A DNA stretch of 64,000 nucleotides from the NCBI GenBank assembly GCA_947502885.1, contig CANNBP010000008.1, positions 124,001 to 188,000 of the forward strand. Direction: 5' to 3'. The DNA is from an uncultured Aquimarina sp. Its GTDB lineage: Bacteria > Bacteroidota > Bacteroidia > Flavobacteriales > Flavobacteriaceae. Position numbers and translations under genes: made by a program. Positions 8,556 to 18,000 of the stretch are shown here, in pieces. Each line of letters begins with the position of its first letter. The stretch's first letter is position 1. Below the pieces are notes generated by a model. The model did not search any database, was not told the DNA's origin, and saw only the letters and a list, made by a program, of their open reading frames with translations.

Positions 8556-9968
8556 ATGACAACAAATGAGTACACACCGAGCAAAGCCCACCTATGGAAC
8601 CGATTAACCTGCGATGCTATTCATTATGTCGGGATGCCTCCAACTGTAGGGTCGAGAGCATTGGCAATGGTACATACTGCAATGTATGATGCCTGGACCA
8701 ATTATAATGATGGAGGCTGCGAAGTAAGCACTACTACGGGCGGTCGTTTTAAACGACCTGATAGTGAGTGCACTTCTAGAAATAGAGAAACGGCATATAG
8801 TCATGCGGCATATACCGTTTTGCAAGAACTGTTTTGGCTGCGTTTATCGCCAGAAAAGAAAAATATGTTTCGTGATTTTATGTGTGACTGTGGTTTCGAC
8901 CCTGATGATAAAAACTTAGAGCCAGATAATGCACCAGGCTTAGGAAATCTATCAGCCAAACTTATCATAGAATGTAGAGCAGGAGATGCGGCAAATCAAT
9001 ATGCAACGCTAGAAGAAGGAAGTTACTCTGATTTTACTAACTATTGTCCAATCAATCCTCCTGCACCACAACCCTTAAAATATGAAGATCATTGGCAAGC
9101 ACAATTAGTAAATCATAAACCACAGCTATTTCTTACAGCGCATTGGGCACTAGTCAAACCTTTTGCCTTGACCTGGGGTGGTCAGTTTAGGCCACCTTCA
9201 CCAATAAGTTGTGATAATAGTGCGTATAAAAAGCAGGCCGATATGGTACTAAAATACAGTGTAGAGCTAACAGATGAACAAAAAATCATTGCAGAACTTT
9301 GGGCAGGTTTGCATGAGGATAAGTTTGAAGATACACCCAAAGACGGAAACCCTCACCATACCGGAACTCCACCAGAACAATGTTGTAGACAAGCACGGTA
9401 TTTATCCAAAAAGTATGGCTATAAAAATGCTTTTGATATCAAAATGTTTTTTGCATTAAGTAATGCATTACTGGATGCAGGAATAGCTGCCTGGGATAGT
9501 AAAGTTTATTATGATTATGTACGACCGATTTCGGCAATTAGAGAATTGTACCGAGGTAAAACTATTGAAGCTTGGGGAGGTCCATGTGAAGGAACTAAAG
9601 AGATAGAAGGAGAGAATTGGATACCCTATATCCCCACCCCACCTTTTGCAGAATATGTATCGGGTCATAGTACATTTAGTGCAGCGGCAGAAGAAGTGTT
9701 ATCCTCTTTTTGTGATAGCGGAGCTTATGGAGAATGTGTAACAATCCCTAAAGGAAAATCTAAAATAGAACCCGGATGTACGCCAAGCGAAGATGTTACT
9801 CTAGATTGGAAAAAATTAAAGGATGCAGCAGGCGAGGCAGGAATTTCTCGATTATATGGCGGAATTCATTTTCAAGATGGAGATCTAGAAGGACGCAAAT
9901 TAGGTAATAAAGTGGGATGCGAAGTATGGGATAAAGTTTGTAAGTATTTTAATGCAGAATTAGGATAG
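8556..9968 (+). CDS. Vanadium-dependent haloperoxidase-like protein (PAP2-type fold), leaderless
   Basis: This 470-residue protein has the vanadate-binding motifs of vanadium haloperoxidases and related acid phosphatases: FAEYVSGHST with S369-G370-H371, and SRLYGGIHF with R432 and H438. The N-terminal segment ALAMVHTAMYDAW is also typical of the family. Family members oxidise halides with hydrogen peroxide, or are phosphatases if the halide pocket is absent. Unlike many relatives, this one starts MTTNEYTPSKAHLW with no signal peptide, so it would remain cytoplasmic unless loaded into an injection system. It lies 93 bases after the second toxin/partner pair and 42 before the ParA gene, inside the eCIS cargo block. 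Whether it is cargo is inference. Confidence 0.85.
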   Translation: MTTNEYTPSKAHLWNRLTCDAIHYVGMPPTVGSRALAMVHTAMYDAWTNYNDGGCEVSTTTGGRFKRPDSECTSRNRETAYSHAAYTVLQELFWLRLSPEKKNMFRDFMCDCGFDPDDKNLEPDNAPGLGNLSAKLIIECRAGDAANQYATLEEGSYSDFTNYCPINPPAPQPLKYEDHWQAQLVNHKPQLFLTAHWALVKPFALTWGGQFRPPSPISCDNSAYKKQADMVLKYSVELTDEQKIIAELWAGLHEDKFEDTPKDGNPHHTGTPPEQCCRQARYLSKKYGYKNAFDIKMFFALSNALLDAGIAAWDSKVYYDYVRPISAIRELYRGKTIEAWGGPCEGTKEIEGENWIPYIPTPPFAEYVSGHSTFSAAAEEVLSSFCDSGAYGECVTIPKGKSKIEPGCTPSEDVTLDWKKLKDAAGEAGISRLYGGIHFQDGDLEGRKLGNKVGCEVWDKVCKYFNAELG

Positions 9969-10010
9969 ATAGTAGATCATCTAGAGTGGTTAACAATATA
10001 AATTGAATAT

Positions 10011-10772
10011 ATGAAGGTAATTTCTATAGCTAACTTTAAAGGAGGAGTGGGAAAAACTACAACGGCAATTAATCTAGCTGCCGGACTCCAAAAGTATGGT
10101 AAAAAAGTATTGTTAATCGATATCGATCCACAGGCTAATCTTACTCAGTCTTTAGGAGTTAGAGAAGAAATAGATAGTTCTATATATACGGTATTGCACA
10201 AAGAAGCTTTTGGAGAAAAAACAAAGATTGAAGAGGCATTGCATACATCATGTGGATTAGATTTAATTCCGTCTTCTCTTGATTTGGCAGGAGCCGAGTT
10301 AGAGTTGGCGAGCATTTATGGAAGAGAACAAATACTATCGCAATTAATAAAACCTTTAAAAGGGTATGATTTTGTATTTATTGATTGTCCTCCTTCTATG
10401 GGAATGTTGACAATTAATGCATTGGTGAGTAGTGATTCTGTTGTGATACCATTACAAGCAGAATTCTTACCTTTAAAAGGAGTAAGAAGTTTTTTAAACC
10501 ATTTGGAGCTCATAAAAAAATTAAACCTAAAAATTGAAATTCTTGGTTTTATACTTACCAAATTTGATTATCGAAAAAAAATGAACCAACAGGTCAAAGA
10601 AGAGCTCGAAAAAGAGTTTTCTGATAAGATCTTTAAGACACATATTCGAAGCAATATTGCATTGGCAAATGCTCAAGAAAAAGGGCAGGATATTTTTACA
10701 TATGATAAGAATACCAATGGAGCAAAGGATTATAGTGAACTAGCATCAGAGTTTTTGTTGAAATTTAAATAA
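10011..10772 (+). CDS. ParA/Soj-family ATPase
   Basis: This 253-residue P-loop ATPase has a deviant Walker A motif FKGGVGKTTT (K10, K15) and the following DIDPQANLTQSLG segment of ParA/Soj proteins. FIDCPPSMG is the Walker B region. ParA proteins dimerise on ATP and position DNA or large protein assemblies. There is no parB or parS-like gene nearby. The gene is 12 bases upstream of a DUF4157 effector gene and in the same transcriptional direction as the whole cargo block. A role in localising or segregating injection particles is possible but unproven. Full-length and apparently intact. Confidence 0.9.
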   Translation: MKVISIANFKGGVGKTTTAINLAAGLQKYGKKVLLIDIDPQANLTQSLGVREEIDSSIYTVLHKEAFGEKTKIEEALHTSCGLDLIPSSLDLAGAELELASIYGREQILSQLIKPLKGYDFVFIDCPPSMGMLTINALVSSDSVVIPLQAEFLPLKGVRSFLNHLELIKKLNLKIEILGFILTKFDYRKKMNQQVKEELEKEFSDKIFKTHIRSNIALANAQEKGQDIFTYDKNTNGAKDYSELASEFLLKFK

Positions 10773-10784
10773 AGATGAAGAGAG

Positions 10785-12074
10785 ATGAAAAGTGTATTTT
10801 CTAGTAGACGAAATAAAAGACCTCATAATAATGAAGGAAAAGAAAAAAAAGAGACTCCTTTTTTTTCTAAAGAAAGTAAAAATCCATTTTTTAACGTTGT
10901 TAATGGCACTACAGTACAGGCAAAATTGACTATTGGACAGCAAGGTGATAAGTATGAAAGAGAAGCAGATAGTATGGCTAATGCTGTAGTTAATAATTCT
11001 AGTACACCAGAAGTTCAAAACAAAGAGATTAGTAGTATTCAAAGAGAGTCTCTGGCAACACCACAAGAAGATGAAAAGCTAGGTACTGCCGAACAGCGAA
11101 TTGAAGAGGATAAGCTGGTACAAGAAAAATCGGAAATCCAAAGGATGCAGGAACCAGAAAAAGAAGAAGAAATGGTTCAAAAAATGGGAAATGAAGAAGA
11201 GGAAGAGACAGTACAAGCCAAAGGTAATTCGGATAATCAAACTGCGAGTGCACGATTATCCAATCAGATCAAAAGCAAGCAGGGAAGAGGAAAAAAAATG
11301 TCTAATAAAGTTAGAGCCGAAATGGAAGGTTCTTTTGGAAGAGATTTTAGTAATGTAAATATTCATACAGATCAGGATGCAGTTGTGATGAATAAAGAAT
11401 TGGGTGCGCAAGCATTTACAAGTGGAAATGATGTGTATTTTAATTCAGGAAAATATAATCCTGATTCAAGTGATGGAAAACGGTTATTAGCACATGAATT
11501 GACTCATGTGATACAACAAAAAGGAGATGTCGAAAAATCGAACGAACCAGAAATTCAAAGATATGGAGGCTGTAGTACTGCTCAAAATGCGACTATTAAT
11601 GCCGATTATAGTAGAGCTGTTGGCTGGTTAAACGGAGCCATAGCGAATCTGGCAGGATACAACGGGACCACACCGTCAAAAGTTAATGCAGCTTTATCAA
11701 GACATTTTGGAGGAGTAACCAATAGAGCTTTTGGGTATTGGATAATGACAAACTTGATTTATTTGAGAGGCGTTGTTTGGATGGCGGGATATCAATGTGA
11801 AACTACAGGTGGATCATTTTGGGCTTGTACAAGTCCAAACACATTGGCAACAACATTCTGGTGTGTGCCAGGATTTGATATTAGATTGTGTCCTGGATAT
11901 TTTGCAAGTTCTGCAACAATGCGAGCAACTACATTAATCCATGAATGGGTGCATAAGTATGGGTGTAATTTTGATTTAGGATATGAGCATGAACCTGGTT
12001 ATGGAGGCAATGGAACCGTTACACAATTGTTAAATGCAGATTCGTTTGCAAACTTTGTAAGAGATGCTCATTAA
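10785..12074 (+). CDS. DUF4157 (eCIS core domain) effector with C-terminal Asp-zincin-like metallopeptidase
   Basis: This 429-residue protein is the shortest of the three DUF4157 carriers. The N-terminus has PFF repeats, VQAKLTIGQQGDKYE and EADSMANAVV. An acidic Gln/Lys linker follows without the CxxC motifs. DUF4157 spans about 155-245, with H237-E-L-T-H241. The C-terminal domain has H386-E-W-V-H390, D397, an aromatic/Gly stretch, and NADSFANFV near residues 417-425, a pattern seen in lysine-specific/deuterolysin-like (M35) Asp-zincins. It probably cleaves target-cell proteins, which is inferred. It contains several Cys residues (for example C394). The stop overlaps the start of the small membrane gene at 12064. 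If D397 is not the third ligand, it belongs to another zincin group. Confidence 0.8.
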   Translation: MKSVFSSRRNKRPHNNEGKEKKETPFFSKESKNPFFNVVNGTTVQAKLTIGQQGDKYEREADSMANAVVNNSSTPEVQNKEISSIQRESLATPQEDEKLGTAEQRIEEDKLVQEKSEIQRMQEPEKEEEMVQKMGNEEEEETVQAKGNSDNQTASARLSNQIKSKQGRGKKMSNKVRAEMEGSFGRDFSNVNIHTDQDAVVMNKELGAQAFTSGNDVYFNSGKYNPDSSDGKRLLAHELTHVIQQKGDVEKSNEPEIQRYGGCSTAQNATINADYSRAVGWLNGAIANLAGYNGTTPSKVNAALSRHFGGVTNRAFGYWIMTNLIYLRGVVWMAGYQCETTGGSFWACTSPNTLATTFWCVPGFDIRLCPGYFASSATMRATTLIHEWVHKYGCNFDLGYEHEPGYGGNGTVTQLLNADSFANFVRDAH

Positions 12075-12339
12075 AGAAAATAGAATTAGCTGGATTTCAT
12101 TAGGAACGGCAGTATTGATTTTTTTACTGTTAATTATATTTCGTTTTGGGGGAATCCATTTGGATCATAAGATTAGTTACTTCATTAATTATTACACTTT
12201 AATTATTATTTGTATCGTGTTGTTTCCTAGTTTGTTATTGCTAGTTAAATGGATGGTTAAAAGACAAATTAAAGAGAATAAAATCACTGTTTTAGGTTTT
12301 TTTCTATTTGTATTAGTACTTATGTTGTATTACATCTGA
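12064..12339 (+). CDS. Small membrane protein, candidate partner of the peptidase effector
   Basis: This 91-residue protein has three predicted membrane helices (about residues 9-27, 38-61 and 72-91) and short basic loops. Its ATG lies inside the last codons of the peptidase effector, giving an 11-base overlap that suggests translational coupling. It ends 17 bases before the AAA+ ATPase gene. No family recognised. By analogy with the two upstream toxin/partner pairs it could be an immunity protein, but a membrane protein guarding against a peptidase would be unusual. Other possibilities are an inner-membrane release factor or anchor for the injection particle. Confidence 0.6.
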   Translation: MLIKENRISWISLGTAVLIFLLLIIFRFGGIHLDHKISYFINYYTLIIICIVLFPSLLLLVKWMVKRQIKENKITVLGFFLFVLVLMLYYI

Positions 12340-12356
12340 AAACTTTATAAAACTCT

Positions 12357-13673
12357 ATGAATATTACTTTAGAATTCCAATACCTTAAAGACTTAATAGA
12401 GTATCGTTTAGATACATATTTTAATAAAGATAATACAACAATACTACCTACAATTCCTGAGAGTGATGATTGGAAGTTAGCTATTCCAGATATGTTTAAA
12501 AAAGAGAGTTTGAGCGTTGAGGAAAAGGTGGTTTTGCTCCTTACATTATGTCCCCATGTATATAGTAACTTATTAGATACTATAATTCAAGATAAATTGT
12601 CTTCGACTGGTGATTTTCCTCAATTGGGTGGTGTAAGAGGTAAGAATTTTAGAGGCTTTTTACCAACAGGAGAAACTGCTTTGTTTTTATTAGCAGGAGA
12701 TGATATAGAAAAGCGAAAAGAGATTCAAAATATATTTACTGCAGATCATTTCTTTTCAAAGCATCATATTTTATGGTTAGATGAATCACCTAATGAAGAA
12801 CCGCGAATGAGTGGTAAAATTGTTATTTCTCAGGAGTATGTAGAACTTTTGGTTTTGGGTAAAGTAAATAAACCAGCTTTTACATTGCGATTTCCGGCAC
12901 AAATTATAGAGACAGAGATGGAATGGGATGATTTGGTGCTTAGCAGAGAAACACATCAACAGATTAAAGAGCTTCAAATCTGGATAACTCATGGGAGTAC
13001 ACTTTTAAAAGACTGGGGAATGTACAAAAAATTGAAACCAGGGTATCGGGCTCTGTTTCATGGTCCTCCTGGTACCGGAAAAACACTAACCGCAAGTTTA
13101 CTAGGAAAGTATACCGGTAAGGATGTATATAAGATTGATTTATCTATGATAGTTTCAAAGTTCATAGGTGAAACAGAAAAAAATCTAGCTAATTTATTTG
13201 CCAAGGCAGAAAAAACTGAAAATATCCTCTTTTTTGATGAAGCAGATGCTTTATTTGGTAAGCGAACCAATGTTAGAGATGCCCATGATAAATATGCCAA
13301 CCAAGAAGTATCTTATCTTTTGCAAAGAATAGAAAATTACAAAGGGCTTGTGATTTTGGCATCTAATTTTAAGAGTAATATTGATGATGCTTTTGTAAGA
13401 AGGTTTCAGTCGATAGTACATTTTCAATTGCCTAAAACCGCAGAACGATTGATAATATGGAAAAAAGCTTTTCCTTCTAAAGTAAGACTACATCAAGATG
13501 TAGATTTACCGGGTATTGCACAGCGATATGAACTGTCGGGAGCAGAGATTATGAATATTGTACAATATGCATGTTTATGTGCTTTAGAAGCAGGGCAAAA
13601 GACTATTCGCCAATCGTATATTGTAAATGGTATACAAAGAGAATATCAAAAGAGTGGTAGAGTTATGCGTTAA
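12357..13673 (+). CDS. AAA+ ATPase of eCIS type (Afp15/Pvc15-like)
   Basis: This 438-residue protein has a divergent N-terminal half and a C-terminal AAA+ module: Walker A GPPGTGKT at residues 236-243, Walker B FFDEADALFGKR with D294-E295, and an RRF arginine-finger region. This is the architecture of the ATPase encoded at the end of eCIS operons (Afp15/Pvc15), thought to act in particle assembly or remodelling. Its presence directly after DUF4157 genes supports the eCIS reading of the whole block. It is followed by a terminator-like hairpin, so it is probably the last gene of the unit. A generic AAA+ ATPase is the alternative, less likely given context. Confidence 0.85.
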   Translation: MNITLEFQYLKDLIEYRLDTYFNKDNTTILPTIPESDDWKLAIPDMFKKESLSVEEKVVLLLTLCPHVYSNLLDTIIQDKLSSTGDFPQLGGVRGKNFRGFLPTGETALFLLAGDDIEKRKEIQNIFTADHFFSKHHILWLDESPNEEPRMSGKIVISQEYVELLVLGKVNKPAFTLRFPAQIIETEMEWDDLVLSRETHQQIKELQIWITHGSTLLKDWGMYKKLKPGYRALFHGPPGTGKTLTASLLGKYTGKDVYKIDLSMIVSKFIGETEKNLANLFAKAEKTENILFFDEADALFGKRTNVRDAHDKYANQEVSYLLQRIENYKGLVILASNFKSNIDDAFVRRFQSIVHFQLPKTAERLIIWKKAFPSKVRLHQDVDLPGIAQRYELSGAEIMNIVQYACLCALEAGQKTIRQSYIVNGIQREYQKSGRVMR

Positions 13674-13698
13674 TTTTTTTGAACATTTGAAGAATAAA

Positions 13699-13726
13699 AG
13701 AGAGACCATGATTTAATGACCTCTCT
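13699..13726. terminator. Bidirectional terminator-like hairpin between ATPase and M57 genes
   Basis: AGAGAG (13699-13704) pairs with CTCTCT (13721-13726), with a further CAT/ATG pairing inside. It is flanked by A-rich sequence on both sides. It lies between convergent genes ending at 13673 and 13757. Confidence 0.5.
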
Positions 13727-13756
13727 AAAAAAATAAACAACATAATCAGACGAATA

Positions 13757-14530
13757 TTATCTACAATGTCTATCTCTTCTATTACTATACATACGCTCTA
13801 CAGCTATTTTGTCTCGTCGGGATAGATCTCTGACGCTTGATATATTTCTGGGAGAAGAGATCATAATAGAATTAAAATCAAAAGAGCCTTCAGTTCCTGG
13901 TACAATTGTTCCTAAATGAGATTGACTTAGATGAAGAAAACCAATATTATGTCCAAGCTCATGGGCTATTATATTTCTCCAATTTAGTCCAGGAAATTGA
14001 ACAGAGGGGCTATTATTTACTCTAATCAAATTTCCTGCATTATTATTTGAAGGTAAGGTTCCAAGAGCAGTGTTATTGATAGTTCTATCAAGTCTCATGG
14101 TGATATCTGCTGGTCCACGATTAACTAGAACAAATCTAAGGTTAGAGTTTCTTACGTTATTCCATAATCCTATTGCTGCCGCAACTGCTCTACCAGGAGG
14201 AGTGTTACCCATTTCATTTAATACGGTGATGTTCCTTGCATTGGCACAGCTTACTAAGCTGTAATAAGCTAGCTTTTGATCTTGATGTTCCAAAATAGTT
14301 TTTTCATCCAATGTTATATCACCTTCTACGATAATTTTACCTTCAAAAGCTTTAGGAGGCTTCGTTTTTGTATCAAACCCCATACTTTCTAGTTTTGAAA
14401 GTATTTCTGGAGATACTTCTTGCTGATTATTAGCATGGTTTTCTGGCACTACCTCTTCTGCAGTGTCTTTTGTACAATATGTAGCGGTTATAACTACAGT
14501 TACTAAAGCGAAAATTTTTAAATTTTTCAT
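13757..14530 (-). CDS. Secreted M57-family (dual-action HEIGH-type) metallopeptidase
   Basis: This 257-residue protein starts with an N-terminal hydrophobic signal and a Cys near residue 19 (TATYCTKD), a poor lipobox, so it is either a lipoprotein or a secreted protein. The metzincin-type zinc motif HELGHNIGFLH occupies residues 190-200, followed by a Met-turn-like region with SIM. The propeptide-like N-terminus (residues 40-90, MGFDTKTKPPKAFEG) parallels that of the second M57 protein at 61564. Members of family M57 are secreted zinc proteases. It is transcribed against the eCIS block and has its own hairpin-containing leader (14556-14576), so it is probably unrelated to the injection system. 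Confidence 0.85.
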   Translation of the reverse strand: MKNLKIFALVTVVITATYCTKDTAEEVVPENHANNQQEVSPEILSKLESMGFDTKTKPPKAFEGKIIVEGDITLDEKTILEHQDQKLAYYSLVSCANARNITVLNEMGNTPPGRAVAAAIGLWNNVRNSNLRFVLVNRGPADITMRLDRTINNTALGTLPSNNNAGNLIRVNNSPSVQFPGLNWRNIIAHELGHNIGFLHLSQSHLGTIVPGTEGSFDFNSIMISSPRNISSVRDLSRRDKIAVERMYSNRRDRHCR

Positions 14531-15036
14531 GTTATAAAAATCAATTGAGTTTGTGAGAAATAGCGTTTCTATTTCTTTATGTAAAACTAGTAAGGCTAGA
14601 TTGACTTTTATTTTATGATTGTGTGAATGGTAGGTTTTAGTACATGAATGGTGAGAATTTATGTATAAGTCGCAACTAAAAAAACATCAATTACACGAAT
14701 CAATTATCTTCGTTACGGTTTGCAAGTAAATCATGTGTTTTTAGTTAGGTGATGTCTGAAATTCTTATTGTTATAATAAATATTAACATTTATTTAAGAT
14801 AATTGATTGTAAGGATATTAAAATCTCAACGATCAAGACTCTAACTTATACTAATTATCAATTAAAATAAACTAACTAAGCTCGTTCATTATATATATTG
14901 CTTCACACATGTTTTTTTGAAGAACACTAATAAAAGAACAGAAGAATAGTATTGATAACGATTTCCCCCCCTTCCTTGTATGTTTTGATAAGTAACTAGT
15001 ATTAAAATAAGTATTCACACACTAAAATCTAACTCA
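14531..15036. other. 506-base divergent intergenic region
   Basis: No plausible gene is seen here. It separates the divergent M57 protease and spondin_N adhesin genes and must hold promoters for both, but I found no exact TAnnTTTG box with a properly placed TTG. A TATGTTTTG string near 14978-14986 is a weak candidate for the adhesin. It contains a run of C at about 14965-14971 and the inverted repeat at 14556-14576. Confidence 0.6.
14556..14576. promoter_or_regulatory. Inverted repeat in the leader of the M57 protease gene
   Basis: AGAAATAG and CTATTTCT form a perfect 8-bp inverted repeat around a 5-base loop (CGTTT), 26 bases upstream of the protease start codon. It could be an operator or an mRNA hairpin. 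Confidence 0.4.
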
Positions 15037-18000
15037 ATGAGAAAGCTATTTCTTCAAATCGTGCTATGCGTGTTAACCATTACAGCGTATGGCCAAACAA
15101 CAGCGACGTACGACATCGTTTTTACGAGTAATTGGGAAGCACACGGGGCTTTACCCAATAATGCACATTTTACTAGACTAGTAGGAGCAACTCATAATAG
15201 TAACATTACTTTTCTTGAAATGGGAGGTTTTGCGACTCCCGGTGTTGAACTAGTTGCAGAACTTGGATCCAACGGGCAATTTTCTAACGAAGTAACAAGT
15301 GCTATTAATGCAAACAATGCAGACCAGTTTATTAATGGCCCTGACTTATTTTTTAATGGCCCTAGTAGAACCATTACAATTAGTGATTTGCAAGTAGACG
15401 CTAATTTTCCTTTGGTTACCCTTGCATCGATGATTGCGCCCAGTCCAGACTGGTTTGTAGCAGTCAATAGCGTTTCTTTGCTAGATGCTAACAATCAGTG
15501 GATTTCTGAAATTACAATGGATATTTTTCCATATGATGCAGGTACAGAAGAGGGAAGTACCTATAGTCTTAACAATCCGGCCACAAACCCACATGAACGC
15601 ATATCAAGTTTAAGGGGCATAGCACCTTTTAATTCTCAAAAAATAGGAACTCTTGTTTTTACAAGAAAAAATATTCCACCAGCAGTCGAAGGCGGTATGG
15701 TCTCTACTACCGATAATCAAACCGAAGTAACGATTACTGTTGGAGATGGTATTGCAGATGTGATCAGTTTTGCTACGACAAGTACAGCTACTGCTAATTA
15801 TACCTATATCATTACAGATGGTTCAGGGAATATATTGACAAACAATGATGTTTCTAATGATTTTGAACCAGCACCTGCAGGAACCTGTAGAGTATATGGT
15901 ATTTCATATAACGGAGATTTATCAATAACAGGAAAGAACATTGCAGATGCAGGTTTAGCTACAGGTACTTATGATCTTTCAGAGAATTCAATTAGTGTTA
16001 TTCGAGAAGCTACACCACCAGCAGTCGAAGGCGGTATGGTCTCTACTACCGATAATCAAACCGAAGTAACGATCACTGTTGGAGATGGTATTGCAGATGT
16101 GATCAGTTTTGCTACGACAAGTACAGCTACAGCAAGTTATACCTATATCATTACAGATGGTTCAGGGAATATATTGACAAACAATGATGTTTCTAATGAT
16201 TTTGAACCAGCACCGGCAGGAACTTGTAGAGTGTATGGTATTTCATATAACGGAGATTTATCAATAACAGGAAAGAACATTGCAGATGCAGGTTTAGCTA
16301 CAGGTACTTATGATCTTTCAGAGAATTCAATTAGTGTTATTCGAGAAGCTACACCACCAGCAGTCGAAGGCGGTATGGTCTCTACTACCGATAATCAAAC
16401 CGAAGTAACGATCACTGTTGGAGATGGTATTGCAGATGTGATCAGTTTTGCTACGACAAGTACAGCTACAGCAAGTTATACCTATATCATTACAGATGGT
16501 TCAGGAAATATATTGACAAACAATGATGTTTCTAATGATTTTGAGCCAGCACCGGCAGGAACCTGTAGAGTATATGGTATTTCGTATAACGGAGATTTAG
16601 CAATAACAGGAAAGAACATTGCAGATGCAGGTTTAGCTACAGGTACTTATGATCTTTCAGAGAATTCAATTAGTGTTATTCGAGAAGCTACACCACCAGC
16701 AGTCGAAGGCGGTATGGTCTCTACTACCGATAATCAAACCGAAGTAACGATCACTGTTGGAGATGGTATTGCAGATGTGATCAGTTTTGCTACGACAAGT
16801 ACAGCTACAGCAAGTTATACCTATATCATTACAGATGGTTCAGGAAATATATTGACAAACAATGATGTTTCTAATGATTTTGAACCAGCACCAGCAGGAA
16901 CCTGTAGAGTATATGGTATTTCATATAACGGGGATTTAGCAATAACAGGAAAGAACATTGCAGATGCAGGTTTAGCTACAGGTACCTATGATCTTTCAGA
17001 CAATTCAATTAGTGTTATTCGAGAAGCTACACCACCAGCAGTCGAAGGCGGTATGGTCTCTACTACCGATAATCAAACCGAAGTAACGATCACTGTTGGA
17101 GATGGTATTGCAGATGTGATCAGTTTCGCTACGACAAGTACAGCTACTGCTAGTTATACATATATCATTACAGATGATTCAGGGAATATATTGACAAACA
17201 ATGATGTTTCTAATGATTTTGAACCAGCACCAGCAGGAACCTGTAGAGTATATGGTATTTCGTATAACGGGGATTTAGCAATAACAGGAAAGAACATTGC
17301 AGATGCAGGTTTAGCTACAGGTACCTATGATCTTTCAGACAATTCAATTAGTGTTATTCGAGAAGCCACACCAACTCCTACATGTACAGATGGTATCCAA
17401 AACGGAGATGAAACAGGTGTAGATTGTGGAGGTTCTTGTGAACCTTGTAATACTCTTGTATATTGTGAATCTAGCTCTGGTACTACTAGAGATGAGTATA
17501 TTAGTAATGTTAAGTTAGGTTCTATAAATAATACTACTGCTGGCTCTCCTAATGGATATGGAGATTATACCTCTGTATCAACGAGTTTATCAAAAGGTAT
17601 ATCAAATACGATAACAATTACACCAACATGGTCAGGTAGAGTATATAGTGAGGCATATAGTATTTGGATAGATTATAATCAAGATGGTGATTTTAATGAT
17701 AATGGAGAACAAGTATGGACTAAAGCTCCAACAAAGGATGCATCTGTAAGTTGTGATTTTGTTGTGCCTAATAGTGCTTTAGAAGGTAATACACGTATGA
17801 GAGTATCTATGAAATACAATAGAATTCCTACTCCGTGTGAGTCATTTAGATTTGGAGAAGTAGAAGATTATACTGTTATAATTGGTATGGAGACCGACCC
17901 AGAACCTACATGCACAGATGGTATTCAAAATGGAGATGAAACAGGTGTAGATTGTGGGGGTTCATGTACTCCTTGTGATACCAATGACGGTTCGGTAGTT

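Noticed and set aside
10011..10772. ParA gene read as plasmid partition
   Set aside because: No ParB, replication protein or parS-like repeats are nearby, and the flanking genes are eCIS cargo.
15682..17376. Regular tandem repeats that might suggest a CRISPR array or satellite
   Set aside because: The unit is 339 bp, in frame throughout, and encodes protein repeats inside one gene; no spacers are present.
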